Shown here: one piece after another, positions 33,772 to 44,638 of the stretch
How the letters are laid out: each line of letters starts with the position of its first letter
Numbering within the stretch: the stretch's first letter is position 1
The notes under the pieces: model-generated
What the model was told of the DNA's origin: nothing
The model's database searches: none
The model's input: the letters and a program-made list of their open reading frames with translations, nothing else
Source of the DNA: Scilla litardierei
Lineage: Eukaryota > Streptophyta > Magnoliopsida > Asparagales > Asparagaceae
Direction of reading: 5' to 3'
Assembly (NCBI GenBank): GCA_030789695.1
Contig: CM061142.1
Location: 41,711,375-41,775,374 of the forward strand
DNA: 64,000 nucleotides
Position numbers and translations under genes: made by a program

Positions 33772-34625
33772 ATGGTGCTTCCAAAGAAAATGCGAGCGGG
33801 CTTTATACAATCCTACATGTATCTCGCTACATTCTATCAGGCTGATGGAGAATCCTTCGGGGAAGCCTTGTCTAGGTTTGAAAGAATTTTAGGAATGTTC
33901 CAGACGGAGTCAGACCATGAGTGGAATGACTCCACACTATTTGATATCTTCACTAGAAGGCTAAGGGGACCCTCACGTGAGTTTCTGAAGAGGATGCAAG
34001 TGGGAAAGTTCAGTGATTTGCAGTTGGCAGCAGCCTTGGAGAAAATGATAGATGATGCTCGATCTATCGGTTCACTAACCGTTACGGTAAGTAAACCATA
34101 CGACCAAGTATTCATCGATTTTGTTATGGCTAATGTCTCTAGTGCAGGTACTATCATAGATGGAGTGTATGCTTCACTTGAAGGTGATCATATCCACCTT
34201 TATACCATCAACACTCCACAAATAGAGACATCTGAGTTGCCAAAGGAGGACACGTACACGGACCTATTGAGAAACATTGTCGACTTAGTTCGAAATTTCG
34301 GTCCATTGACAATAACGACAGGTGATCCTTTTGAGCTTGAATTTCAAAACATTATTACTCATTGTATCTCTTCTACAGGCACAATTGATGATGGAATCTA
34401 CGCTCTAATTGAGGGGCACAAGACCCATTTTTACACCATGGTCGAGATACATGAACCTATAGAGCCACCATATGCCTTCGTCGCCTCCCCCTGCCATCCA
34501 CCTGAGTCAGAGCAGCCTATACCATCAGAGGATATTATTGTGGAGGTCATGCATACAGTAGTGGAGCAGACCATCGAGGAGGACGTGACTTTGGACGATG
34601 ACATCTGCACACAGATGGAGCCCGA
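33772..34625 (+). pseudogene. Truncated Gag-like ORF with duplicated 50-residue module (element B)
   Basis: ATG at 33772. Residues about 15-105 match the second half of the Athila Gag domain (compare ESFGEALSRFERIL with the ETFYEAWERFKDL region of element A). Residues about 105-155 and 170-225 are two related copies of one module: [S/P]LT[V/I]T...P[Y/F]..., then S[A/T]GTI.DG[V/I]YA..EG and H[L/F]YT. I do not recognise this module. From about codon 285 (34625) the frame shifts and the reading continues at 34629 in another frame. No protease follows. It might help non-autonomous particles form, but that is speculation. Confidence 0.6.
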
Positions 34626-34628
34626 ATT

Positions 34629-35375
34629 GTGCCCCCTCCTTTCGAGCTACCGCAGCCATCCCCACCTTCTACAGAGGCTGAGCATCCCTCAGAGGGCCAC
34701 GCTTCCACTGATGCTGAGGACAATCCCACAGAGCTTATGGCTCCCCTTCAGGGAGATCTCTTTACTCCCTCATCTCCTACATTTGATTATCCTCCCGTGT
34801 ATGATGTTTTTTATGATTCAGATTTTGACGACTCATCGTGCCTTTTGCAGGATTCATGTACATACGATCAAGAGGTACGATGGGACGTATACGAGGAGGA
34901 GAGCGAGGAGTTAGCACCGATGGACGCTATTGAATATGATCAGGAGGTGCGATGGGATAAGTCTGACGATGATGAGGAACTGCCTGATGAGACCTACGTT
35001 TATATGCCCAAGCTACCTGAACAACCTGAGGCGAACAATGAGGAGTTGATCGACGTGATATACGAGAGTGGAGATTTATTTCCAGGGAAGTGTTATCACC
35101 CGTATTTAATTTTAAATACTTATGTTGATGACCCTCTTTAGAATACATTTATTTTGGGGAAGAATTATCCACATCAGATTGATGCGGCTTATCTCTTGCA
35201 GGGTATAGGTGGAGTCCTTGGAGAGGTACTGGGAGCTGCATTGCTGGAGTCTGATGGAGTCCATGGACATACGCGTCTAGCGGAGCCACGGAAGGAGCAG
35301 TTGGAGCAATTGCCTGCACCGGCAAAGATACTGGATCCGCCTTTTGCTATAGGTGATATCAATCCAGTAGTGTAG
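34629..35375 (+). pseudogene. Acidic ORF continuing the element B protein, interrupted by TAG
   Basis: The frame is open from about 34629 with a TAG at 35139-35141, then open again to 35375. It probably continues the 33772 ORF after a frameshift. It is Pro/Glu/Asp-rich, contains two copies of YDQEVRWD (about 34865-34890 and 34935-34960), and ends in a less biased stretch with LLQGIGGVLGEVLGAALLES and PAPAKILDPPF. I recognise no family. Confidence 0.45.
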
Positions 35376-37596
35376 AAATTTTTATACTTTAAATAAACAC
35401 GAATTCTCTCGACAACGAGAGGACCGTATAGATTTGCTTGAATAAATATCACCTCATATGACGGAAACAAAAATTTTTACACCCCAAACCCATTATATAT
35501 ATTAATTGCCCTCTTCATATTTTGATGTGTCATATATTTTTGCTCACCACCATCGAGCATTTCTTTCAAGTGATACCTTACTTTCTTATTTGTTTGACTT
35601 GATCACGCTTTACAAAGCCATGACATTTTTGGTCAAGTCATTTGAATAGGATTGTTTGGTATAAGCTTGGGGGAAGTCGCTCTCATGCATCATTGCATGT
35701 GCATGTAGTTGCATTAGGATTTCATGTCATTCATTTCATAATTTTTCATTCACATCCCTCATATTTATCGTTGTCTCTTATATTCTTTCATGATGATCAC
35801 ATTGAGTACAATATGAAGTTTAAGCTTGGGGAGTGCATTTCCATGCCATCTAGTTGCACTTTTACTTCATTTTTAGGGTTTTTAAGAATTTTTCAAAATT
35901 TTGCATCATCTTTTTGATTTTTCCATCTTATTTTCCTTTTATGTGTGTTCATGCATCATGTTGTGTGCTTGTTTTTCTTTTCTTTCCTCTCTTTTATTTT
36001 TTTTATTTCTTTATTTTCCTTTCTCTTCTTCCGCTAGATGAGTTTTGTATGATGATATCTCTTATTGCTTAGTGCATTTCCATGCCATCTAGTTGCACTT
36101 TTACTTCATTTTTAGGGGTTTTAAGAATTTTTCAAAATTTTGCATCATCTTTTTGATTTTTCCATCCTATTTTCCTTTTATGTGTGTTCATGCATCATGT
36201 TGTGTGCTTGTTTTTCTTTTCTTTCCTCTCTTTTATTTTTTTATTTCTTTATTTTCCTTTCTCTTCTTCCGCTAGATGAGTTTTGTATGATGATATCTCT
36301 TATTGCTTTACCAACCATCATGATGCTTATTATTCCTTGCCATGCTACTTTGAGTATTCCATAGTCTTGCTATCCATGTGCTTGCTTATATATTCTTTTG
36401 ATGATTCCTCTATATGAATGCATGATATTAATTGAAACTAAATGTATGGATTATTGTTTAGTATGCTTTTGTTGGAAATGCACCAAGATTCACGCATCAT
36501 TAGTATATCTGAAGCATCAGTTTTATTGTCTTATTCACCTTCTGTTGCATGCTTGATATGAAAGAAAGTACTCTTTATCGCTTGACTTCGCTTTTTATTG
36601 AGATGATTGAGAATATCCATGCTTACATATGAGTTTTAGTTGAAGTATTATTTTATTGAACCATTCGCGCACATCTTAGAGTGAACCGAGTGTTACATTA
36701 TTTCCTTCTCCACATATATCTTTTTATTCTCTACATGTCACTTGAGTTCACCTCCTAAAGCTACTTATATCGCATCTATTTCCTAAAAAAATCCCTACAA
36801 AAGAAAAGTTAGCTCCAAAAAGTCCAAAAAGCCAAAAAGGAGCCAAAAACCCAAAAAATACAAATCATATAGCTCCTACAAAAATCTAAAAAGAAAAAAA
36901 ATGAGAAACAAAAAGGTCAAAAAGAAAAAGAAATATATTTCTCTATCTCATTATTGGAGCCACAAAATACTTGGGAAACCCAAGGCAAAAATCCCATTTT
37001 CCACTATCATATTCCTTTAGATGCGATGCCTCAAGCTAAGCTTGGGGGGGTTGAATTCATTTGACCAAATGAGTGAGTATGGCCTTAAAGTGGAGACGTG
37101 CATGAATGAGAATATTCGATAATGCTCAGACTTTGCAAAATATATTAGATATGGAGATTTTTCATGATTTGAAATAAATATGTGAATGTCATGACTCTTA
37201 TTCTATTCTCTATTGCATGCTTGGTGTGTATCTTATATGCTTCATTTATAACTTTTGATTGAAAAGTGCATCGCTGATGAATTGTATATTATATGCTATG
37301 AAATTCATGATGTGAATATGAGTTGATTGCATGAATTTAGGGAGTCCCTTCCTTTGTTCTTAAAAGCTTGCAAGTACCATGTTTAAATAAGATATGAAAT
37401 CTTTATAGCATGAGATTCGTATTTTCTGAGTTATCATGATGTGTAGCTTATGGCTTGAGATCTGAGAGAATAATCTAGCGACCCCTTCCACCTCATTTTC
37501 TTTCTTTTTCATTTCATTTTCTTTATTTTCATCTTCCGAGTTCGTCTCTCTACTTATCTTCATCGAGGACGAGTAAGAGGTAAGCTTGGGGGATTT
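35376..37596 (+). other. 3' spacer of element B
   Basis: Non-coding, T-rich. It has AAGCTTGGGG tracts at about 35663, 35822, 37036 and 37582 (the last next to the LTR), and the shared boxes CACCAAGATTCACGCATCA (36482) and GTGAACCGAG (36681). Confidence 0.75.
35833..36309 (+). repeat. 239-bp tandem duplication in element B spacer
   Basis: Two near-identical copies starting GTGCATTTCCATGCCATC at 35833 and 36072, differing by a few bases and one indel. Confidence 0.92.
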
Positions 37597-37908
37597 TGAT
37601 CGGTCCATATTTTACACCTTTTTTCTACATATTTTCTTGCCATTTCGATTACTCATATTGCGATTTTCACGAGTATTCGACGATATTGCGTTACTTTTCA
37701 CTATTTCTTGTTTTTGTCGGATTTCAGGAAATATAGAGCAATCAGAAGCAAAAATGAGCTTAAAGGACTTGCACATGTACCGGAGTGTCGCCCACGGCTC
37801 ATTTGCAGACTTATCGGCGATGGAGGATGAGTAGAAGAAGAAGGAACTTCATAGGAGCGACGAGGAGGAGAAATGGAGAAGATTGGGCATTTACAGCATG
37901 ACACTCGA

Positions 37909-38609
37909 CCAAGTGAAGCACTCACTCGGCCGAGCAAGAAGACCACTCGGCCGACCAGACCGGACACGCACCACAGAAGGAAATCAGCGTGCACTCGGTC
38001 GAGTGACGATAGTCCACTCGACCGAGTATGGAGATCCCCTCGTTCGAGTGGCACGGGAAAATCCACCCATCGAAGGAGCCGACTTACTGGAATCCGTCAG
38101 GCAATTGAGGGCGTCTACTCGGCCGAGTACAAACGCCCACTCGGCCGAATGATGAAAGCCACTCGGCCGAGCCGCCCCCCGAAGATAGACCCTGAAACAT
38201 CCAAAGTTATTGTATTTTTACAGGGTTTGTCACTCGGCCGAGTAGAAAAGCCCACTCGATCGAGTGGAGAGTCCACTCGGCCGAGTGACGCCGATGACAC
38301 ACACGCCCAGATTTTCAGACAACCTTCCACTATTTTGAAATATGCTATCATTCCAGAAATCAAAGTATTTTTCTCATATTTTTTATGGATAGTAGACTTC
38401 ATGAAGGTTTCAACACCGCCAAGAACGCGCCAATCGGAGGTCGGATGAATTCTGGAGAATTTCTGCAAGTTGACATTGCAGTGCTGGAATTTCCACTCGG
38501 CCGAGTGGCGGCGGGCCCAGATTTTAAGTTGCGGCTAGGGCTATTTTTGGGCACGATTTTGGGGGGTTTTCTAGGGTTATTTGCTAGGGTTTTGGGTGGC
38601 TATATAAGG
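37909..38609 (+). promoter_or_regulatory. U3 palindrome array plus TATA, element B 3' LTR
   Basis: Same organisation as 31593-32326, with one palindrome fewer next to the TATA. Confidence 0.75.
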
Positions 38610-38973
38610 GGTTTGTAGCCACCATTAGAGGGGAGTTCCCATGATGTTTTCTTAGACTCTATTTTAGAGGTTAGGCCATGCCATAGGCCCCCTCTTAGAT
38701 CTAAAAGCTTGTATTTGGATTGAAGATCTTCATCAAAGCTAAGTATTTTGTTCTTGTTATTTGAATCTTTTTTTTTCTATCTTTTTGTATGCAAGCAATG
38801 ATTTTTATTGATTCCTATATTGTTGTTGCTATGCTTGAGTAGATTTGATGTTCTAGGGCATGGGGATGAACCCTATGGATCTAATTTCATATTTGTGATG
38901 AATGAATTTCTAAATTGCTAGAATTGCTAGGAGGTTAGGTTGTGATTGATTTATTACGGATAGCTAGGAATTT

Positions 38974-39274
38974 CCATCGATTTGGGGTTTGCAAGAGATT
39001 GGATTCTACTCGATGGGAAGGCCTAGATATTCGATTTAGGTTTATAATCAAGATTCTCTAGACTTGGTTTGCAAGAGATTGGAACAAAGCTAGTATTTTT
39101 ATTATAAATCTATACTAATATTCATTTGCAAGAGATTGGACGAATACGAACTATCACAACCTAGATCGTGACTCGAGTTTGCACGAGAGTGGGCTCGAAG
39201 AGCAATTGAACGATGACGTCGATCCTAATGCTAGCGGCGTAGGTTAGGGTTTGCAAGAGATTGGGCCCTAACCT
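38974..39274 (+). repeat. Five stem-loops, element B 3' LTR
   Basis: As at 32690-32990. The fifth stem is a perfect 9-bp AGGTTAGGG/CCCTAACCT here (39241-39249, 39266-39274). The third is TATTCA/CGAATA, so its inner pair is lost on the opposite side from the 5' LTR, which has TATTCG/TGAATA. Confidence 0.82.
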
Positions 39275-39757
39275 AGGTTGCTATAGACCGACAATAGCGC
39301 GAGAGCGTGAGCTTGGTTCTCTATTCAGTCACGACTAGTTCACCTCAACACAAGTCTAGTAATATTGAGATTCACTATTTACAATGATGTATGACGATCT
39401 GTAGTGGGAATTCCCTAGCCCTAGACACTTTTATTATCTTATATTTGAATAGATACTTATCCGACTTTTCTATCTCCGACACCGACATCCATTACCATTG
39501 CCATTACATCATACCATACCCATCTCCACCAATATACATTCGTAGTCAAACCAACCTAGGATAGATTGGAGCCAATACCACCTCCTCGTGTTCAATACCC
39601 GCTCGCCACTTGACCGTGCGTTTGCGGTAAAACTACAATCGTTCTTCGGGTGTATATCCCGAGGCCGACCAAGTTTTTGGCGCCGTTGCCGGGGATTTAT
39701 CTCCGTGTAATTTGCGCCATAGCTAGGTCTTTCTTGGGTTACATTTTGGAGCGATCA

Positions 39758-39762
39758 CTTGG
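39758..39762 (+). repeat. Target-site duplication of element B (right)
   Basis: CTTGG, identical to 31286-31290. Confidence 0.9.
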
Positions 39763-40527
39763 GAAGCCCAAAACAAAATTCCACAATTATTTTCTTTGGA
39801 TGCGACGCCTCAAGTTAAGCTTGGGGGTGAATTCTTTTGACCAAATGAGTTAGCATGACATTAGAGTGGAGTTGTGCGCGAACGGAAAAGTTTGATAATG
39901 CTGAAACTTGGTGAAACAATTTAGTTATGAGAATTTCCCATGATTTGATAAGAACATGTATATGTATTGATTTCTATTCTATTTTTTATTCTATGCCTTG
40001 TGTGAATTTCCATACTTCAGTTATAGCTTTTGATTGAAAAGTGTGTAGCCAATGTTGTGTATATTTGATGCTATGAAACGTATGATGTGGATATAGGCCG
40101 AATGTTTGAACTCTAGAGGGATCCCTTTTATTCATCCTTAAACTCCATTTATATAAGATATGAAATTTCTATGGAGCATGTGAGTTAATTCCTGAGTCGT
40201 TGTGTTATGTGGTGAACGATGTGAGATCTGAGAGAATAATCTAGCGACCCCCTCCTCTTTGCATTCTTTTTCGTTTCCTTAATTTTTATTGTTTATCGTA
40301 TTATATCACTTTCGATTGTTTATCCTATTATATCACTTTCGAAGCTTTATTCTCATTTTCAGGAGTTTTGAGGTGATTTGGAGCAAATTGGAGTAATGGA
40401 CACATCCGAGGCCGCCAGAGCATCCATGGTGTCATCTCCTAGGTGCTTCACTTGGTGGAAGAAAAGAATTGAGGAGGAGAAGGAGAGAAAGAAACTCAAT
40501 GGGCAATTTTCCCAGGCTGCTTGGTCG

Positions 40528-41172
40528 AGTGCATCAGCACTTGACCGAGCTGACACTCAGATCAAAAGAAGTGCTTCAGAATGGACACGCACTACTCGAC
40601 CGAGTGGAGAAGCTACTCGGTCGGACCAACTCGGCCAGCGCTAATATTTCCAACACTTAGCCAAGATTTGAGAGCCTAAGGCCACTCGACCGAGTTGATC
40701 AGTTGCTCGACCGAGCAGATCTCCTACTCGATCGAGCTCGAACCAAACATAACGATCATTTTGAAGACTTTTCTAACCTACTGTAGCTCGACCGAGCACG
40801 AAAGCTACTCGTCCAAGCGTAACCGCCTTGGTCGAGTAAGGCAAGCGCCCTGATTTTCAGACAGCCTCTCACTCTTTTGAGATATTCTATCATTCCAGTT
40901 GGCAAAGTATTTTTCTCATATATTTCATGGATAGTAGACTTCATGATGGTTCCACCGCCGCCAACATGTCAATCGGAGGTCAGATGAATTCTACAGAAAT
41001 TCTGCAAGATGGCATTGCAGAGTTGAAATCTGCACTTGACCGAGTGTAGTTTCTACTCGGTCTGAGTCAACTGGGGCCCAGAACTTAAGTTGTGGCCAGA
41101 AACAGATTTGGGCCGAATTTCAGAGGGTTTTGTTGGGTTATTTGCTTGGGTTTTGAGGAGACTATATATATG
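40528..41172 (+). promoter_or_regulatory. U3 palindrome array plus TATA, element D LTR
   Basis: About ten sites such as CTCGACCGAG, CTCGGTCGG and CTCGATCGAG lie from 40528 to 41065, then CTATATATATG at 41162-41172. Confidence 0.7.
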
Positions 41173-41448
41173 TATTAGCCGTCATTAAGAAAAAACCAAC
41201 CCCCATTTGGGGATCCATCTTATTTTCCTTGGAGCTTTATGGATACTCTTTCAGGAGTTATGACATGCCATAGACCCCTCCTCTTGTATCAAGCTAAGTA
41301 TTTTTATTCCTTTCAATTCTATTTTTAGTTCTTATTGTTTTCTTATATGCATGCAATGTTGATCTCTCTTGATTTCTCTTTTATTATCATGATTGAGTAG
41401 AATTGTTGCTAGGGCTAGGTTGAATCCTATTGCTAGGGTAGCATAATT

Positions 41449-41955
41449 GATGGGGTAGTGATCCAAGATATTGGCACCAAACCCATCTCAATGTGGGATT
41501 CTTTGATTGTTGGATCTTAGTCTAGGGAAGGAATTTGATCACAATTGGTTCTACGAATTGACAACCCTAGAATTCTTGAATTGACAACTCTTGGTGGTCG
41601 ATGAACTCACCCTAGGATAAACCCAATAATCAAGGGTATTCTATAGCGAGATGATCCCCAACGTTGGCATCGATGCGATCCAAGACATTGGCGCTGCTAC
41701 AACATAGCCAGGAATCGAGGGTGCCGTAGAGTTATGTTGCGGTTTGCTATCATCGGGGGTGATAGGAATTCGATAGATGTGGTGATCCATGACAGTGGCA
41801 CTCGTCTTGAGAAGTCCCCTCATGTTGGAATAGGGTTGTAACTTGGCACCAACCCTAGTCACGATGATCCATGACAGTGGCACGAACCCTAGTCATTTGT
41901 TACATCTCTATATCGCTTACTAGGTGATCCACGACAGTGGCACCAAAGTATAGAG
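41449..41955 (+). repeat. Stem-loop series with loop ATCCAWGACAKTGG, element D LTR
   Basis: Six copies of a loop near ATCCAAGACATTGG are bordered by complementary ends: GATGGGGTAGTG/CACCAAACCCATC (41449-41487); GATG/CATC (41650-41671); GCG/CGC (41675-41694); GGTG/CACT (41781-41802); a weak one near 41864-41885; GGTG/CACC (about 41923-41944). Same design as in A and B with a different loop. Confidence 0.65.
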
Positions 41956-42324
41956 CCCCCACAACATATTTCGACTCGTCGGTCGATTCGATCCCTAGAT
42001 ACGTATAAGCTTCATTCCGTGCCCGAATCAGTAGTGAGGATACCGAACACATAATGACATTTCTCTCATCTGTTTTCTCTTTGTTTTATTTATTTCTTTC
42101 TTCATGGAGTCATTTGTTTGCGACATCGAGTGACATAACCGTCGCATCCATCACCATCACGACACTCCATAATCCATATCCACCAATAAAACTCGCAGTC
42201 TAACCAACCTAGGAGTAGATAGGTAGTATAGCACTGTCTCCCCGTGTTTGATACCTGCTCACCGCTATACCGTGCGCTTGCGGTAAAACGACCTCGTTTC
42301 CGGAGTTTAATTCCGGGCCGATTA

Positions 42325-42799
42325 GGTCACTCCAAAGATGGAAAAGATGAGCACTCTTGCGAAGAGGAAGAATAGGATAGTTACTAATGTCTTCATCGTT
42401 GAAGTCAATGAACCTTTTGGCATGGAAGGAAATGTTAGCCATTGCATCGAATTTGATTCGAGCCTCATAGGTGTTGAAAGCAACGGGACGTCGATCAGCC
42501 AGATTTCGTCGTTGTTGATGGCTAGGGAAGGATGAAGAGGCCATTAAAGAAGGATGTCTTCGAAGCCTTTCTCTGAAGATAGATGATTTGTGGGAGTATT
42601 GGCAAATGGGTCTTCGCATGGTGAAAGAGTTAAAGAACCCATGTAGTTTAAAAAGAAAGTTTGAGAGGGAAATTACAAAATTTGAATCATCAAACCCGAT
42701 TAAAAACCATTTAATTCCGTTTATGAACTTCCTTAAGTAGTTGGAAAATGAATCAATGAAAGAAACCAGGAAAGAACGGTCAAAATCGTCAGGTTTCAT
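42325..42799 (-). pseudogene. Post-pol ORF of element E, N-terminal part
   Basis: Upstream half of the ORF that continues at 30756-30209. The recognisable part runs from about 42618 with RRPICQYSHK, then a Ser/Arg-rich stretch, then FNTYEARIKFDAMANISFHAK and FIDFNDEDISNYPIL. This start is typical of the plant ORF seen after pol in SIRE-like copia elements. The frame reads into the end of LTR D below 42325. The upstream portion to the ATG at 42799 is hydrophobic and may be leader rather than protein. Confidence 0.6.
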
Positions 42800-42968
42800 A
42801 AAACTTCCGGTTATTGTCGACCAGTCGTGTCAATTGGTCAGCCAATTTTGTTCTGGGTTTGTTTTGGCTGCGATGGGAAGATAGATGAACAATGTAATTT
42901 GAAAATTTAATTAGGTCAAAATAGGCTGATGTGGATAAGTCATTGGAAGTAGGTGTACTAGATGTGTA

Positions 42969-42973
42969 CTAGT
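42969..42973 (+). repeat. Target-site duplication of element F (left)
   Basis: CTAGT, identical to 49082-49086. Confidence 0.9.
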
Positions 42974-43923
42974 TGTTATTTTTTGTGATTCAAATCCCAT
43001 GGAGCCATTTTCCCATATGACTCGGTCGAGTAGGAGGCTACTCGGTCGAGCAGCAAGCTCTCGATCGAGCAGCATGAAGACTCTGACAGACCGAGCAGGC
43101 AAAGAGTTTGGGGAAGTTTTTCCTTTGGCTCGGGTGACTCTTACTCGGTCGAGTAGGAGGCTCGACCGAGCAGCTGGAAGGCTTTGTTTGCCCGAGCAAC
43201 CCGAGGGCATTCCGTTTGAGGAGGGATACTGACACTCAGGCAGAGTAGCCAGGCTACTCGACCGAGTCGACTCGACTCCACCTAGCGACATTTTTAGGGC
43301 ATGTCAGCTCGACCGAGCAGGCCGAGCTGACAGCCGACTCGGGCCGAGCAACGCGCAGGGTCAAGCAGGGAACTGACGGCCTGTATGTGTTTTCTCCTAT
43401 TTTTTTGGGTTTCTACTTAAACCTAACTATTGTTTTAGATTAGGTTAAGCCTCCTTTTGGATTGAGAGAGTTTTGGAGAGCCTCTTGCTACCCCCATTAG
43501 AGATTGGAGAGAGTTTTAGGGTTTGTGTTCTTGAGAGAAAGGTTTGGTTTTTTCCTTCTCTTATTCTTCCATTGATTTCTTCCTCTTGAATGGATTCATG
43601 AGGGCTTGTTCCGTGTGACAAGTTATTACTCATGCGTGAGGAAGGAGTTTGTAATCCTAATTGTTTGGATCTCTCTACTAGTGGAATCGTCTCGGATCGG
43701 ATTGCTGGATGTAGGTTGTTTACAACCGAACCAGGGTAAATTATCTTGTGTCTGCGATTGATTTATTTGTTACTGTGATTCGTTTGCTACTTTCTATTGG
43801 AAGGTCATTTGGAAATTTTGTTGGGTCATTGGGAATTGATTTTTGCTAGCTTTATATCCCTGATCAGTTTATTAGGATTGGTTTCCGCATTGATCCCAAG
43901 GTGATTTGGATTTCACCCCAACA
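42974..43923 (+). repeat. 5' LTR of element F
   Basis: Palindromic part 43020-43340, a weak TATA-like CTACTTAAA at 43412-43420, and inverted repeat AACCTAA/TTAGGTT straddling 43418-43446. The 3' LTR additionally contains a palindrome (near 48295-48320) that the 5' LTR lacks. Confidence 0.9.
43020..43420 (+). promoter_or_regulatory. U3 palindrome array, element F 5' LTR
   Basis: Eight to ten sites of type ACTCGGTCGAGTA, CTCGATCGAG, CTCGACCGAG or CGGGCCGAG lie between 43020 and 43350, followed by a TATA-like CTACTTAAA. Confidence 0.7.
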
Positions 43924-43925
43924 AG

Positions 43926-43937
43926 TGGTATCAGAGC
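43926..43937 (+). other. Primer binding site, initiator tRNA-Met type (element F)
   Basis: TGGTATCAGAGC two bases after the LTR end. Confidence 0.95.
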
Positions 43938-43978
43938 TTGTGGTTTTTATTGCAAAGGAAGTTAGTGGCAAAGGAAAG

Positions 43979-44638
43979 ATGGTGCCTTTGGCAACTTTAA
44001 ACATTGAGAAGTTCACCGGTCGTAATGATTTTCAGATTTGGCAGACGAAGGTGAAGAATGTTCTTATGCAGACAGGGTGTTACCAGATCGTATTCAATGT
44101 CTCGAATATCGATAAGGAGGTAACTGCATCAGCTAGGGCAGAGATGGAGAGGAAGGCGTACAACGCGATTCAGTTGTCGTTATCAGATAATGTTCTGAGG
44201 GAAGTCATGGATGAGGCGACGGCATCTGATATGTGGAAAAAACTTGAGGGACTATATATGAAGAAATCCTTCACGAGTTGTCTAAATTTGCTTCAGCAGC
44301 TGTATACTCTCAAGATGAAGTCTGGATCAGCGGTGAAGGACCACATGGATGAATTGAACAAGATTGTGCTGGAGTTGGGTGGTATGGATGTGAAGATTGA
44401 AGATGAGCAGCAAGCGGTTATCTTGTTGTGCTCATTGCCTGAAGAGTACAATCAGTTTGTTCAGTCGATGATTTACGACCGGACTACTCTCACCGTGGAA
44501 GAGGTGAAGGCGGCGCTTCACACGGAGCAACTATGTGGTAAGGTTCAAGATAGAGATCATATGAGTAACTGCGAGGAGGCATTGCATGTGAGGGGTCGAC
44601 AGGAAAGGAGAGGAGGCTTCAGGAAGAATAATGACTGA
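43979..44638 (+). pseudogene. gag: Copia Gag, N-terminal open part (element F)
   Basis: Starts at ATG 43979, shortly after the primer site. 219 codons with the UBN2-type Gag signatures NIEKFTGRNDFQIWQTKVKN, then MWKKLEGLYMKKS and LPEEYNQFVQSMIY. It ends at TGA 44636-44638 inside the basic linker. The frame continues with a zinc knuckle CYNCHKKGYYSNHC, in which the usual His is Tyr. Original Gag-Pol was one polyprotein. Confidence 0.85.

Larger units (their letters stand above)
31291..39757 (+). mobile_element. Element B: complete non-autonomous Athila-related retrotransposon
   Basis: LTRs of 2,183 and 2,161 bp (31291-33473; 37597-39757) start TGATCGGTCC and end GCGATCA, with duplication CTTGG. 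The internal region is only 4.1 kb: duplicated primer-site units, a truncated Gag-like ORF fused to a novel acidic tail, and a 3' spacer with several AAGCTTGGGG tracts. No protease, RT or integrase is recognisable, so it is a LARD-type derivative. It inserted into element D. Confidence 0.92.
37597..39757 (+). repeat. 3' LTR of element B
   Basis: 2,161 bp; about 22 bp shorter than the 5' LTR, mainly because one palindrome (AGTCAGATTGCCACTCGGCC region) is missing before the TATA. Palindromes 37909-38506, TATA 38601-38609, stem-loops 38974-39274, embedded primer-site copy 39678-39695. Confidence 0.9.
39758..42324 (+). mobile_element. Element D 3' spacer (right) and 3' LTR
   Basis: The spacer 39758-40260 matches C and B, but the terminal purine tract and LTR start are missing, replaced by a short ATTATATCACTTTCGA duplication at 40296-40340. 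The LTR then runs to GGGCCGATTA (42324). It contains CTCGACCGAG/CTCGGTCGAG palindromes (40528-41065), TATA (41163-41170) and a stem-loop series (41449-41955). It inserted in element E, whose ORF resumes at 42325. Confidence 0.72.
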
